Shown: positions 1 through 5,513, numbered from the stretch's first letter. The stretch: DNA of 5,513 bases from Cypionkella sp. (GCA_018063485.1 JAGPBG010000175.1:1-5513); one strand, 5' to 3'. The notes: generated by a model not told the origin, from the letters alone. Made by a program: numbers and translations.

Positions 1-705
1 GATTTTCTTGATCCCGTCGTTGATCTTCGCCATCAGCGCATCATCGCCTTTGCGCACGCCAGCGCCAACACCCTTGCCAAGGATATCGGGGTCACTGGCC
101 GCAGCCCCTTTCAGATCACAGCAGGCCTTTCCAACATCAGAGGCAAGGAAAGCATCCATTGCAATGCTGTCGGCTTGCATCGCATCAATCCGGCCAGCAG
201 CAAGATCCTGGTTAACTTCATCCTGTGTCTGGTAGATCTTCACTTCAGCGGCCGTCGGTGCGAAGTGCTTTTGCACATAGGCCTCATGGGTGGTTGAGGA
301 TTGCACACCAATGATCTTGCCCGCCAGGCCTTCGGCGGTTGGAGCCATCTCGACGCCCTTGGTGCCCACGACATAGGCCGGGGTGTTGTAATATTTGTCC
401 GAGAAATCAATGGTTTTCTGACGCTCTTCCGTGATCGACATCGACGCCATGATGGTATCAATCTGGCCCGAGGTCAGCGCGGGAATGATGCCATCCCAAG
501 CCACCGGGGTGATCACGCAATCCATTTCCTCGGCCTTGCAGAGGGCGTTGATGAAATCAATTTCCCAGCCGGTCCAATTTCCCGCCGCATCAGGAGAGGC
601 GAAGGGCGGATAGGCTTCGGCCGCGATGCCAACCTTGACCTGTTCGGCCATCGCGGCGGTGCCGGCCAACATGGCTGCGGCGACGGTGATAGCAAGTTTC
701 TTCAT
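1..705 (-). CDS. Amino acid ABC transporter, periplasmic substrate-binding protein (HisJ/ArgT-like), C-terminus cut by window edge
   Basis: This protein captures an amino acid in the periplasm and delivers it to an ABC permease. The 235 visible codons begin at the ATG at 703-705, preceded by a strong ribosome site (GAGAGGA at 712-718). Residues 1-20 form a Sec signal peptide (two lysines, Ala-rich core, AMA before E21). The mature part matches the HisJ/LAO family: YPPF at 32-35 (ligand-stacking Tyr), a cysteine pair C56/C63 spaced like the HisJ disulfide, SITEER at 90-95 with R95 for the ligand carboxylate, STT at 137-139, and an Asp near 179 for the ligand amino group. By comparison with HisJ, roughly 20 residues are missing beyond base 1. 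It lies 34 bases after the ATPase gene, in the same direction, so the two are probably co-transcribed. A basic amino acid or an opine-type compound is the likely ligand, but specificity cannot be read reliably. Confidence 0.93.
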   Translation of the reverse strand, partial: MKKLAITVAAAMLAGTAAMAEQVKVGIAAEAYPPFASPDAAGNWTGWEIDFINALCKAEEMDCVITPVAWDGIIPALTSGQIDTIMASMSITEERQKTIDFSDKYYNTPAYVVGTKGVEMAPTAEGLAGKIIGVQSSTTHEAYVQKHFAPTAAEVKIYQTQDEVNQDLAAGRIDAMQADSIAMDAFLASDVGKACCDLKGAAASDPDILGKGVGAGVRKGDDALMAKINDGIKKI

Positions 706-739
706 TTTTTATCCTCTCTGTAAGATTTGGGTTCCCGTG

Positions 740-1519
740 TTAACTCACGGTTTTCAGGAACTGTTGCAGCCGCTCCGATTTCGGATTGCCGAACAGCGCA
801 TCGGGCGGGCCTTCCTCTTCGATCACTCCGTTGTGGAGATAGATCACATGAGACGCGACCTCGCGCGCGAATTTCATTTCATGGGTGACAAGGATCATGG
901 TGCGCCCCTCATCCGCCAGGGCCCGGATGACTTGCAGCACCTCGCCAACCAGTTCCGGGTCAAGCGCCGAGGTGGGCTCATCAAACAGCATGGCCTTGGG
1001 TTCCATGCACAAAGCCCGCGCGATGGCGGCGCGTTGTTGCTGGCCTCCCGACATGAAGGCGGGAAAGGCCCCTTCCTTTTCCGCAAGACCAACACGAGCC
1101 AGGAGTTTCCGGGCGCGCGCCTCCGCGTCTGCGCGTGGGGTTTTCAGCACATGGACCGGAACTTCGATCAGGTTTTCCAGAACCGTTTTATGCGTCCACA
1201 GATTGAAACTCTGGAACACCATGCCAAGGCTTTGGCGCAACCGTTCAATCTGCCTGCGGTCCGATGGCCCGCCATCGGGCCGCATCGCCACTGCTTCGCC
1301 GCCAATTTCGATTTGCCCGACCGAAGGCGTTTCCAGGAAATTGATACAGCGCAGCATGGTTGATTTGCCCGACCCCGAGCCGCCGATGATGGCGACGACA
1401 TCGCCTTCTCGGGCCGTAAGTGAAACACCCTTCAACACCTCATGCGTGCCGAAAGATTTGTGCAGATCCGCGACCTTGATCGCTATGGGGCGTGCCCCAT
1501 CATTTCCCTGTTTCGGCAT
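740..1519 (-). CDS. Amino acid ABC transporter, ATP-binding protein (HisP/GlnQ type)
   Basis: This is the cytoplasmic ATPase subunit that powers amino acid import across the inner membrane. At 259 residues it has the usual family length. All nucleotide-binding motifs are present in order: Walker A GGSGSGKST (46-54), Q-loop glutamine 103 in MVFQSFNLW, signature MSGGQQQR (156-163, Met in place of the common Leu), Walker B AMLFDE (176-181), D-loop SALD (184-187) and H-loop His213 in VTHEM. The FNLW and IEEEG segments, and the insert between the first strands and the Q-loop, are typical of HisP rather than GlnQ. I chose the ATG at 1517-1519 because AGGA sits five bases upstream. A TTG at 1565-1567 would add 16 unconserved residues and lies inside an inverted repeat. 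The gene follows a 242-base spacer and is probably first in the operon. Catalytic competence is clear from the motifs; the substrate is inferred from family resemblance only. Confidence 0.96.
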   Translation of the reverse strand: MPKQGNDGARPIAIKVADLHKSFGTHEVLKGVSLTAREGDVVAIIGGSGSGKSTMLRCINFLETPSVGQIEIGGEAVAMRPDGGPSDRRQIERLRQSLGMVFQSFNLWTHKTVLENLIEVPVHVLKTPRADAEARARKLLARVGLAEKEGAFPAFMSGGQQQRAAIARALCMEPKAMLFDEPTSALDPELVGEVLQVIRALADEGRTMILVTHEMKFAREVASHVIYLHNGVIEEEGPPDALFGNPKSERLQQFLKTVS

Positions 1520-1559
1520 GTGGTTCCTGCCGTTGTCATTTGAGTCATGTGACGGGTCG

Positions 1560-1586
1560 GCAAGCAATTATGCAAGCGAATAATTG
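1560..1586. repeat. Overlapping direct and inverted repeats upstream of the ABC transporter operon
   Basis: On the plus strand GCAAGC occurs at 1560-1565 and again at 1572-1577, a 12-base period. CAATTAT (1565-1571) and ATAATTG (1580-1586) form a perfect 7-base inverted repeat around an 8-base spacer. The element ends about 45 bases before the ATPase start codon, where an operator for a dimeric regulator would be plausible. It could instead be a short 5' leader hairpin. No regulator gene is visible in the window, so the function is inference only. Confidence 0.4.
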
Positions 1587-1636
1587 AGTTTCTTCCCCGA
1601 TCCGACCGGTTTATTTCATATTGGCAAAACCCTTGC

Positions 1637-1661
1637 TGGCGATTGGATATCCATATCGCCA
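1637..1661. repeat. Near-perfect palindrome, candidate terminator of the exb-tonB operon or operator
   Basis: TGGCGAT and ATCGCCA arms enclose TGGATATCCA. The only asymmetry is one extra base (T1654 on the plus strand). As minus-strand RNA it gives a 10-bp stem (7+3) with a single-base bulge and an AUAU loop. It lies about 100 bases past the tonB stop. The following minus-strand sequence has only four Ts, starting eight bases after the stem, so it is a poor intrinsic terminator. A protein-binding site is equally possible. Confidence 0.4.
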
Positions 1662-1761
1662 ACGAGAACCGCAAAACCTCGCGCCAAACCAGAAATACCT
1701 CTGGCCCTGTGACGAAAGAGGTCGATTTTGTGGGCGGCCCGTCCTATTGATGCCGACTTGC

Positions 1762-2577
1762 TCAGGGCTTGAACGCCATCGGCAGAGTGAAACCGGTCTC
1801 GATCGCTATGCCCTTGGGGGCCTTGGGAAATCGGCCGGCGGATCTGACGGCGGACAAAGCCGCGTTGTCCAATGCGGTGTTGCCAGAGGATTGGGCAACT
1901 GCGACCTTAACCAGTCGACCGTCGGCAGCAACGCGCAGCCGCAAGACCACCTTGCCTTTTGCCCCGTCGGCTGCGGCCGGATAGGTTTTCCGGCGCTCGA
2001 TCCGCGCGCGGATCGCTGCCCCCCACTCGGCTTTTTGCGCCGATGTGCCGGATTGATCCGATGTCGCGGCCGCCGCGCCACCAGAATTGCCACCGTTTGC
2101 CCCACCGCCCGACCCTTTGGCCTTTTGGGCCCCCGCGACCGCTTTGGGCTTGGCCTTCGCCTTCGGTGCGGTTTTCTTTGCCTTGGGCGGTGCCTTTTCG
2201 ACCTTGGGTTCGGGATCGGCCGGCGGTGCCGGGGATTGCGATACCTGTGGGGCCACATCGGCATCGTCCAGCATCGGCAAAACCGGGGCAGACGGGATCA
2301 AATTCGCGGCCAGATTCAAAACCGGCGGTGGGGGAGTTGGCGGTATCTTTGGTGCCTCGGGCGCAATTGAGGCAAGGCTGGAGGTCGCTGGCGGCTGTTG
2401 CCACGTCTTTATCAACGCCGCCATCTGCGGGTCTGGCCCAATGACCGAGACCAGTTCAAGGCCGGCTTCACCCGACGCCTGAGCAAAGCCCTGCGTCTGC
2501 GGCAAGAACAGAGCCGCTGAAAGATGCAGGCACAGCGCCGCGATCAGCGCGGCAAGGGTTTCCATGGCCCGGTTCAA
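1762..2577 (-). CDS. tonB: Energy transducer TonB
   Basis: TonB spans the periplasm and passes proton-motive energy from ExbB-ExbD to outer-membrane receptors. The 271 residues show a single N-terminal membrane anchor (about 7-25) containing His18, which recalls the conserved histidine of the TonB anchor. A long Pro/Ala/Lys-rich spacer follows (about 70-155, with PPTPPPP at 79-85 and repeated K-A-P units), then a Gly/Ala/Ser linker and a TonB C-terminal domain (about 185-271) with RRKTYP, a DG turn, SSG and RFPKAP. The start is uncertain. A TTG at 2575-2577 overlaps the preceding exbD stop by four bases, has GAG six bases upstream, and gives Arg3 on the cytoplasmic side of the anchor. The ATG at 2563-2565 would shorten the protein by four residues and has no clear ribosome site. 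The gene is last in the operon and no receptor gene is adjacent. Confidence 0.88.
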   Translation of the reverse strand: MNRAMETLAALIAALCLHLSAALFLPQTQGFAQASGEAGLELVSVIGPDPQMAALIKTWQQPPATSSLASIAPEAPKIPPTPPPPVLNLAANLIPSAPVLPMLDDADVAPQVSQSPAPPADPEPKVEKAPPKAKKTAPKAKAKPKAVAGAQKAKGSGGGANGGNSGGAAAATSDQSGTSAQKAEWGAAIRARIERRKTYPAAADGAKGKVVLRLRVAADGRLVKVAVAQSSGNTALDNAALSAVRSAGRFPKAPKGIAIETGFTLPMAFKP

Positions 2578-2993
2578 GGCTTGCTCGTTACAAGACGCAC
2601 ATCAGAAAACCCAAGGCCACCCAGTTGCGCCAGCAGATGCGCAACGCGATTTGCCGGGGCCAAGGCATCGGCGTGCAAAAGCAAGATCGGTGGCGTGGCT
2701 TCACAATCAGTTTTCGCACACAACCCGGCACGTTCTGCGGCCAGATCAGCGAGCGCGTCGGCATCAGTCTGGACGACCATCTTGGTCGCAAAGCTGCCGC
2801 GGGCATCAAGATAAAGCGCAAGATCCCCCTCAGCGGCTTCAGTTTCGGCCAAGGGTGGCATCACGGCAAAAGGTTCTGGCTCGGACAGCCGCGATGTCAA
2901 CATGAAGAAAACCACCAAAAAGAAAACCACATCAATCATCGGTAACAGCGGCTCACCGGTATTGCGGCGTATCTGGTTTGAAATCCGCATCAT
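2574..2993 (-). CDS. exbD: ExbD-family biopolymer transporter subunit (second copy in operon)
   Basis: ExbD carries the proton-binding aspartate of the ExbB-ExbD motor. This 139-residue protein has a short basic cytoplasmic N-terminus, one membrane helix (about 16-34) with the family motif PMIDVVF and Asp21 as the expected protonatable residue, and a periplasmic domain ending in DVRLVTS. Cys92 and Cys97 in the periplasmic part could form a local disulfide; the neighbouring paralogue has no cysteines. The ATG at 2991-2993 overlaps the upstream exbD stop by four bases. A second in-frame ATG directly follows (2988-2990) and sits at a more usual distance from GGTGG, so the protein may be one residue shorter. 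The assignment is firm; whether it works with this TonB alone or also with another is not visible. Confidence 0.9.
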   Translation of the reverse strand: MMRISNQIRRNTGEPLLPMIDVVFFLVVFFMLTSRLSEPEPFAVMPPLAETEAAEGDLALYLDARGSFATKMVVQTDADALADLAAERAGLCAKTDCEATPPILLLHADALAPANRVAHLLAQLGGLGFSDVRLVTSKP

Positions 2994-3373
2994 TCCACCA
3001 ATACCAGCCGGGTAAGGCCCGATTGCCGCAAGGACTGAATCACATCAACCAAGGATTGCAGCGGCACATCCGCGCCCGGCTGCAAGACGATAGGGTCATC
3101 GGGCGCAGTCATCAGGGCAACCAGGGCTGCGGCAAGGTCTGGCAAGGCGACGGGACTGCCATTCAACTGCGGGCCATCTTGTTCAACCGTTACCAGGCGC
3201 GGCGCACCGGGCCAGGTTGCACCGCCCTGCCCCGCCAATGCCAGCGGTAGCGCGTGGCTACCGCCAAAACGCGATATCATCATGAAAAAGATCAGCAGCA
3301 GAAACACCACGTCAATCATCGGCGTGAAATTCGCCCGCCGCCGGTGTTTGGTCTGAAGATCGGCGATCTTCAT
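2990..3373 (-). CDS. exbD: ExbD-family biopolymer transporter subunit (first copy in operon)
   Basis: This is the first of two consecutive ExbD genes. The 127-residue protein has a basic N-terminus (KHRRR at 9-13), a single membrane helix (about 17-34) with PMIDVVF and Asp21, and a periplasmic domain with the late-strand pattern LTRLVLVE at its very end. Both paralogues keep the aspartate at position 21, so both could carry protons. Their periplasmic domains differ strongly, which argues against a recent duplication. The ATG at 3371-3373 overlaps the exbB stop by four bases, and AGGA lies about ten bases upstream, so translation is probably coupled to exbB. A TolR-type role is possible from the fold, but the tonB gene in the same operon favours ExbD. 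Confidence 0.9.
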   Translation of the reverse strand: MKIADLQTKHRRRANFTPMIDVVFLLLIFFMMISRFGGSHALPLALAGQGGATWPGAPRLVTVEQDGPQLNGSPVALPDLAAALVALMTAPDDPIVLQPGADVPLQSLVDVIQSLRQSGLTRLVLVE

Positions 3374-4074
3374 TCGGCCGCAGTCCTGAGCGATTGCAAG
3401 AGCGGCTTGCGCGCGTGGCGCAAGAACACCCGCGTGGCATCATCTTCCATGTCGTGGCGCAAACCGTCCAGGACCGAATCGAACCAGGTCAGCGCAATCA
3501 TCGCGGGAATCGCCACACCCATACCGGCAGCGGTGGTCAGCAACGCCTCCCAGATCCCGCCCGCCAAAGTCGCGGTGTCGGCTCTTGCGCCTGCGGCCTG
3601 CAAGCCCTGAAACGCCGCAATCATACCGGTAACCGTGCCCAAAAGCCCCAGCAGCGGGCCAATTGCAGCGGCAAGCTCCAACCCTCGCAGGCCCTTGCGC
3701 GCCTGCGCCAGAATATTGCGGGCGACGCGCTCGGTTTCGGCCTCGGCATCGGCCTGATCAAGGCTGCCGTCTTGCGCGGCCACCATCGCACAGTAAACCA
3801 CCATTGCCCGCGCACGTTTGCGCCCCGCAACAGCGGCGATGGCGGCCTGACCTTGCCCCGCTTGCCACAACGCAAGCGCCTGCGCCGAACGTCGCCCGCC
3901 GCCAAAGATGCCCATCCGGTACAGATGCAGCGCCTTCCACAAGATCAAGGTCAGCGAGGCGACAGACAGCAGCGCAATCAGCCACATCAGCGGCCCGCCG
4001 ATGTTCAGCAGGCCGCTCAACCGGGCAAGCATGCCTTGCGGCGAGGATGAAAGTGCAATCTCGGTGGCATTCAT
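3370..4074 (-). CDS. exbB: ExbB-family (MotA/TolQ/ExbB) proton channel protein
   Basis: ExbB forms the inner-membrane ring that, with ExbD, converts the proton gradient into movement passed to TonB. The 234 residues contain three membrane helices: about 27-50, 133-157 and 176-200. The last two lie close together after a long cytoplasmic loop, as in the family. Diagnostic motifs are GPLLGLLGTVTG (139-150) and WEALLTTAAGMGVAIP (175-190). They include Glu176 and Thr180/181, matching the channel-lining Glu and Thr of E. coli ExbB. There is no cleavable periplasmic N-terminal extension of the kind seen in some ExbB proteins. The ATG at 4072-4074 has GGA eight bases upstream and follows an 85-base gap, so this is the first gene of exbB-exbD-exbD-tonB. 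TolQ is excluded mainly by the downstream tonB. Confidence 0.93.
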   Translation of the reverse strand: MNATEIALSSSPQGMLARLSGLLNIGGPLMWLIALLSVASLTLILWKALHLYRMGIFGGGRRSAQALALWQAGQGQAAIAAVAGRKRARAMVVYCAMVAAQDGSLDQADAEAETERVARNILAQARKGLRGLELAAAIGPLLGLLGTVTGMIAAFQGLQAAGARADTATLAGGIWEALLTTAAGMGVAIPAMIALTWFDSVLDGLRHDMEDDATRVFLRHARKPLLQSLRTAAE

Positions 4075-4104
4075 GGCAGATTTCCAGACGGGTTGGGCCT
4101 GTCC

Positions 4105-4133
4105 CTGCTAGGCGAAATCCGGGGCTTTTTCAA
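4105..4133 (-). promoter_or_regulatory. Possible sigma-70 promoter of the exb-tonB operon
   Basis: On the minus strand TTGAAA (4128-4133) is followed, after exactly 17 bases, by TAGCAG (4105-4110). The -35 box is good (5 of 6) and the -10 box weak (3 of 6). Transcription would start about 25 bases before the exbB ATG. I see no clear iron-responsive palindrome here. Read-through from aroB is an alternative. Confidence 0.3.
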
Positions 4134-4138
4134 GCACA

Positions 4139-4166
4139 GCGCCGACAGGTCGGGCCCGGTCAGCGC
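4139..4166 (-). terminator. Hairpin spanning the aroB stop codon, no U-tract
   Basis: As minus-strand RNA, GCGCUGAC (4159-4166) pairs fully with GUCGGCGC (4139-4146), with one U-G pair. This makes an 8-bp stem whose 12-base loop contains the palindrome CGGGCCCG. The aroB stop codon (4160-4162) is inside the first arm. No run of Ts follows, so it does not look like a classic intrinsic terminator. It may protect the aroB 3' end or weaken read-through into exbB. Confidence 0.3.
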
Positions 4167-5287
4167 CGTACAGCCAAAGCCTCGTCAAGGATTTGCCGCA
4201 CCATCTCCAGCGGAACTTCACTGGCAACGAAGGCCTGACCAATGCGATTTGCAAGAATGAAACGCAATTTGCCATCAACAACCTTCTTGTCCTGCCCCAT
4301 CAGCGCAACCAGAGCCTCGGCCGACGGCAATTCGCCCGGAATATCGGCAAGATCCACCTTGCACCCCATATCGCGCAAATGCGAACGCAACCGCCCCGGC
4401 GTCTCTTGCGGGCACAGGCCAAGGCGCTGCGACAATTCGAACGCCAAGGCGCAGCCAATCGCCACGCCTTCGCCATGCAACAGCCGATCCGAATAGCCGG
4501 TGGCCTTTTCCAGCGCGTGACAAAACGTATGCCCAAGATTCAAAAGCGCGCGATCCCCCTCTTCGGTTTCATCCCGCGCCACAATCTCGGCCTTCATCTG
4601 AACCGAGCGGGTAACGGCATATTGGCGCAAGGCGTTGTCGCCAAGGCGAAGGTCGGGGCCATGTTTCTCCAGCCAATCGAAGAAATTCGCGTCCCCAAGC
4701 AACCCGTATTTGACCACTTCACCATAACCGGCCAGAAAATCCCGACGCGGCAGGGTTTCGAGCATGCCGATGTCGGCCAAAACCAGCGAGGGTTGATGAA
4801 AAGCGCCAACAAGGTTCTTGCCTTGGGCTGAATTGATCCCGGTCTTGCCTCCGACAGAACTGTCCACTTGCGCCAAAAGCGTTGTCGGCAATTGCGCGAA
4901 CCGCACTCCCCGCCGCAAGATCGCCGCGGCAAATCCGACCAGATCGCCGACCACCCCGCCGCCAAAGGCGATGACAAGATCGCGCCGTTCAACCTTTTGC
5001 TCCAACAGCCATTCCACGCAGCGCGCCAGTTCCGGCCAGCCCTTGCTTGCTTCACCTGGGGGAATTGTCAGTGCGGTCAAGGTGATTCCCGCAGCCTCAA
5101 AACCCGACGCCAGTGTCATGAGATGGCGCGAGGCAACTGTTTCATCGGTGATCACCGCAACCTTGCGCCGTTGCAACAGCGGTGCAAGATGCCGCGCTGC
5201 ATCTTGCAACAAGCCATCGCCGATCCGAACCTCATAGCGGCGGCTGCCAAGTTCAACCGGCACCACATCAATGGCGGAAGACGACAT
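4160..5287 (-). CDS. aroB: 3-dehydroquinate synthase
   Basis: AroB converts 3-deoxy-D-arabino-heptulosonate 7-phosphate to 3-dehydroquinate in the cytoplasm, the second step of the shikimate pathway, using NAD and a divalent metal. The 375 residues match the family length. The NAD-binding segment GGGVVGDLVGFAA is at 109-121, followed by PTTLLAQVDSSVGGKTGIN at 134-152. The expected metal ligands are Glu190 (GYGEVVKYG), His253 (LGHTFCHALE) and His271 (LLHGEGVAIG). The ATG at 5285-5287 has AAAGGA eight bases upstream, placed over the last codons of the shikimate kinase gene, and starts three bases after that gene's stop. The pair is therefore almost certainly one transcript. Nothing is missing, and it looks like the normal housekeeping copy. 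Confidence 0.98.
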   Translation of the reverse strand: MSSSAIDVVPVELGSRRYEVRIGDGLLQDAARHLAPLLQRRKVAVITDETVASRHLMTLASGFEAAGITLTALTIPPGEASKGWPELARCVEWLLEQKVERRDLVIAFGGGVVGDLVGFAAAILRRGVRFAQLPTTLLAQVDSSVGGKTGINSAQGKNLVGAFHQPSLVLADIGMLETLPRRDFLAGYGEVVKYGLLGDANFFDWLEKHGPDLRLGDNALRQYAVTRSVQMKAEIVARDETEEGDRALLNLGHTFCHALEKATGYSDRLLHGEGVAIGCALAFELSQRLGLCPQETPGRLRSHLRDMGCKVDLADIPGELPSAEALVALMGQDKKVVDGKLRFILANRIGQAFVASEVPLEMVRQILDEALAVRR

Positions 5288-5290
5288 TGT

Positions 5291-5513
5291 TCAAATCCTT
5301 TCAAGCACATCGGGCCGGGTTGAAAGCGCCTCAACCACACGGCGCGCCATATCATCGATCGACAGATCGGCAGAACTGTCGACGATGAGGTCTGCCTGCT
5401 CATAAAGCCGGACCCGCGCCTGGTAAAGTGTGCGCAGGGTCTCGCGCGGGTTTTCAGTCCGCAAAAGCGGGCGGGTGGTTTTGTGGCGCACCCGGTGCCA
5501 AAGAAGTTCAAGA
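5291..5513 (-). CDS. aroK: Shikimate kinase, C-terminal part only (5' end beyond window)
   Basis: Shikimate kinase phosphorylates shikimate with ATP, the fifth step of the chorismate pathway. Only the last 73 residues are visible; the frame stays open to the right edge, and the Walker A end lies outside. The visible part begins LELLWHRV and contains RPLL, the lid-region motif. ENPRETLRTLYQARVRLYEQAD follows in two pieces: NPRETL, then LYQARVRLYEQAD, the typical LID-to-C-terminal helix pattern of AroK/AroL. The GTG at 5489-5491 is internal and not a credible start. The close link to aroB supports the call. AroK and AroL types cannot be separated with so little sequence, but aroK next to aroB is the common arrangement in proteobacteria. 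Confidence 0.9.
   Translation of the reverse strand, partial: LELLWHRVRHKTTRPLLRTENPRETLRTLYQARVRLYEQADLIVDSSADLSIDDMARRVVEALSTRPDVLERI

Larger units (their letters stand above)
1520..1761. other. Non-coding spacer between tonB and the amino acid ABC transporter operon
   Basis: These 242 bases separate the end of the exb-tonB operon from the start of the transporter operon, both read leftwards. The stretch around 1565-1625 is richer in A+T than its flanks. GGTTTTGC appears twice on the minus strand (around 1624-1631 and 1671-1678). A weak hairpin (CCAGA/TCTGG, 1689-1704) precedes three Ts. I found no well-spaced -35/-10 pair, so the transporter promoter is presumed to be here but cannot be placed. 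Reading frames that cross the spacer show no protein-like character. Confidence 0.6.

Noticed and set aside
626..1363. Long plus-strand open frame (245 codons), and another at 885-1583, opposite the ABC ATPase
   Set aside because: They are antisense to a gene with every ABC ATPase motif intact, show no recognisable domain, and are rich in residues expected from complementary G+C-rich codons.
1519..1567. Upstream TTG start for the ABC ATPase
   Set aside because: The added 16 residues look like translated non-coding DNA, and the ATG at 1517-1519 has a well-placed AGGA ribosome site.
1689..1704. CCAGA/TCTGG hairpin followed by three Ts on the minus strand, as the tonB terminator
   Set aside because: The stem is only five to six base pairs and the T-run too short; the palindrome at 1637-1661 is a stronger structure, though also imperfect.
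1621..2370. Plus-strand open frame of 249 codons opposite tonB and the spacer
   Set aside because: It is low-complexity Gly/Arg/Cys-rich translation caused by the Pro/Ala/Lys-rich spacer of TonB on the other strand, with no ribosome site seen.
3394..4050. Plus-strand open frame of 218 codons opposite exbB
   Set aside because: The opposite strand encodes a textbook ExbB with three membrane helices; the plus-strand product is Arg/Gln/Pro-rich and has no family features.
4111..4131. GGGGCTTTTTC on the plus strand as a possible rho-independent terminator
   Set aside because: There is no matching upstream arm for a stable stem, and no plus-strand gene ends here.
1..5513. Mobile element, CRISPR array, tRNA or other accessory system
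   Set aside because: Read on both strands, the window shows no transposase or integrase, no spaced repeat array, no tRNA-like cloverleaf and no defence-type genes; nearly all of it is accounted for by seven familiar genes.

Overview
The window reads as ordinary chromosomal DNA of an alphaproteobacterium, most likely of the Rhodobacterales. This rests on high G+C content, the protein sequence character, a shikimate kinase-aroB gene pair, and a HisP-type amino acid transporter in the order ATPase then binding protein. The genus cannot be fixed from the sequence. All seven genes lie on the minus strand, so transcription runs from the right edge (5513) to the left edge (1). Both edge genes are cut.

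Right block (4160-5513): the 3' end of a shikimate kinase gene (aroK), three bases, then a complete aroB (3-dehydroquinate synthase). Together they supply two steps of the chorismate pathway for aromatic amino acids. A hairpin covers the aroB stop codon, and an 85-base gap with a possible sigma-70 promoter follows.

Middle block (1762-4074): a compact four-gene operon, exbB-exbD-exbD-tonB. The genes are chained by three successive 4-base stop/start overlaps. It encodes a proton-driven inner-membrane motor (one ExbB, two different ExbD paralogues) and a TonB protein that carries the energy to outer-membrane receptors. No receptor gene is present here, so the substrate served is unknown.

Spacer (1520-1761): 242 bases without a convincing gene. 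It holds a near-perfect palindrome, and nearer the next gene an overlapping direct and inverted repeat. These are candidates for the tonB-side terminator and for an operator of the transporter operon.

Left block (1-1519): an ATP-binding subunit closely resembling HisP, then a periplasmic binding protein resembling HisJ/ArgT, cut just before its C-terminus. The membrane permeases would be expected further left, outside the window. The likely cargo is a basic or other polar amino acid (or an opine-like derivative).

I see no mobile element, CRISPR array, RNA gene or clearly new system. The least standard item is the doubled, non-identical ExbD pair in the exb-tonB operon. The most interesting non-coding items are the repeats at 1560-1586 and 1637-1661.
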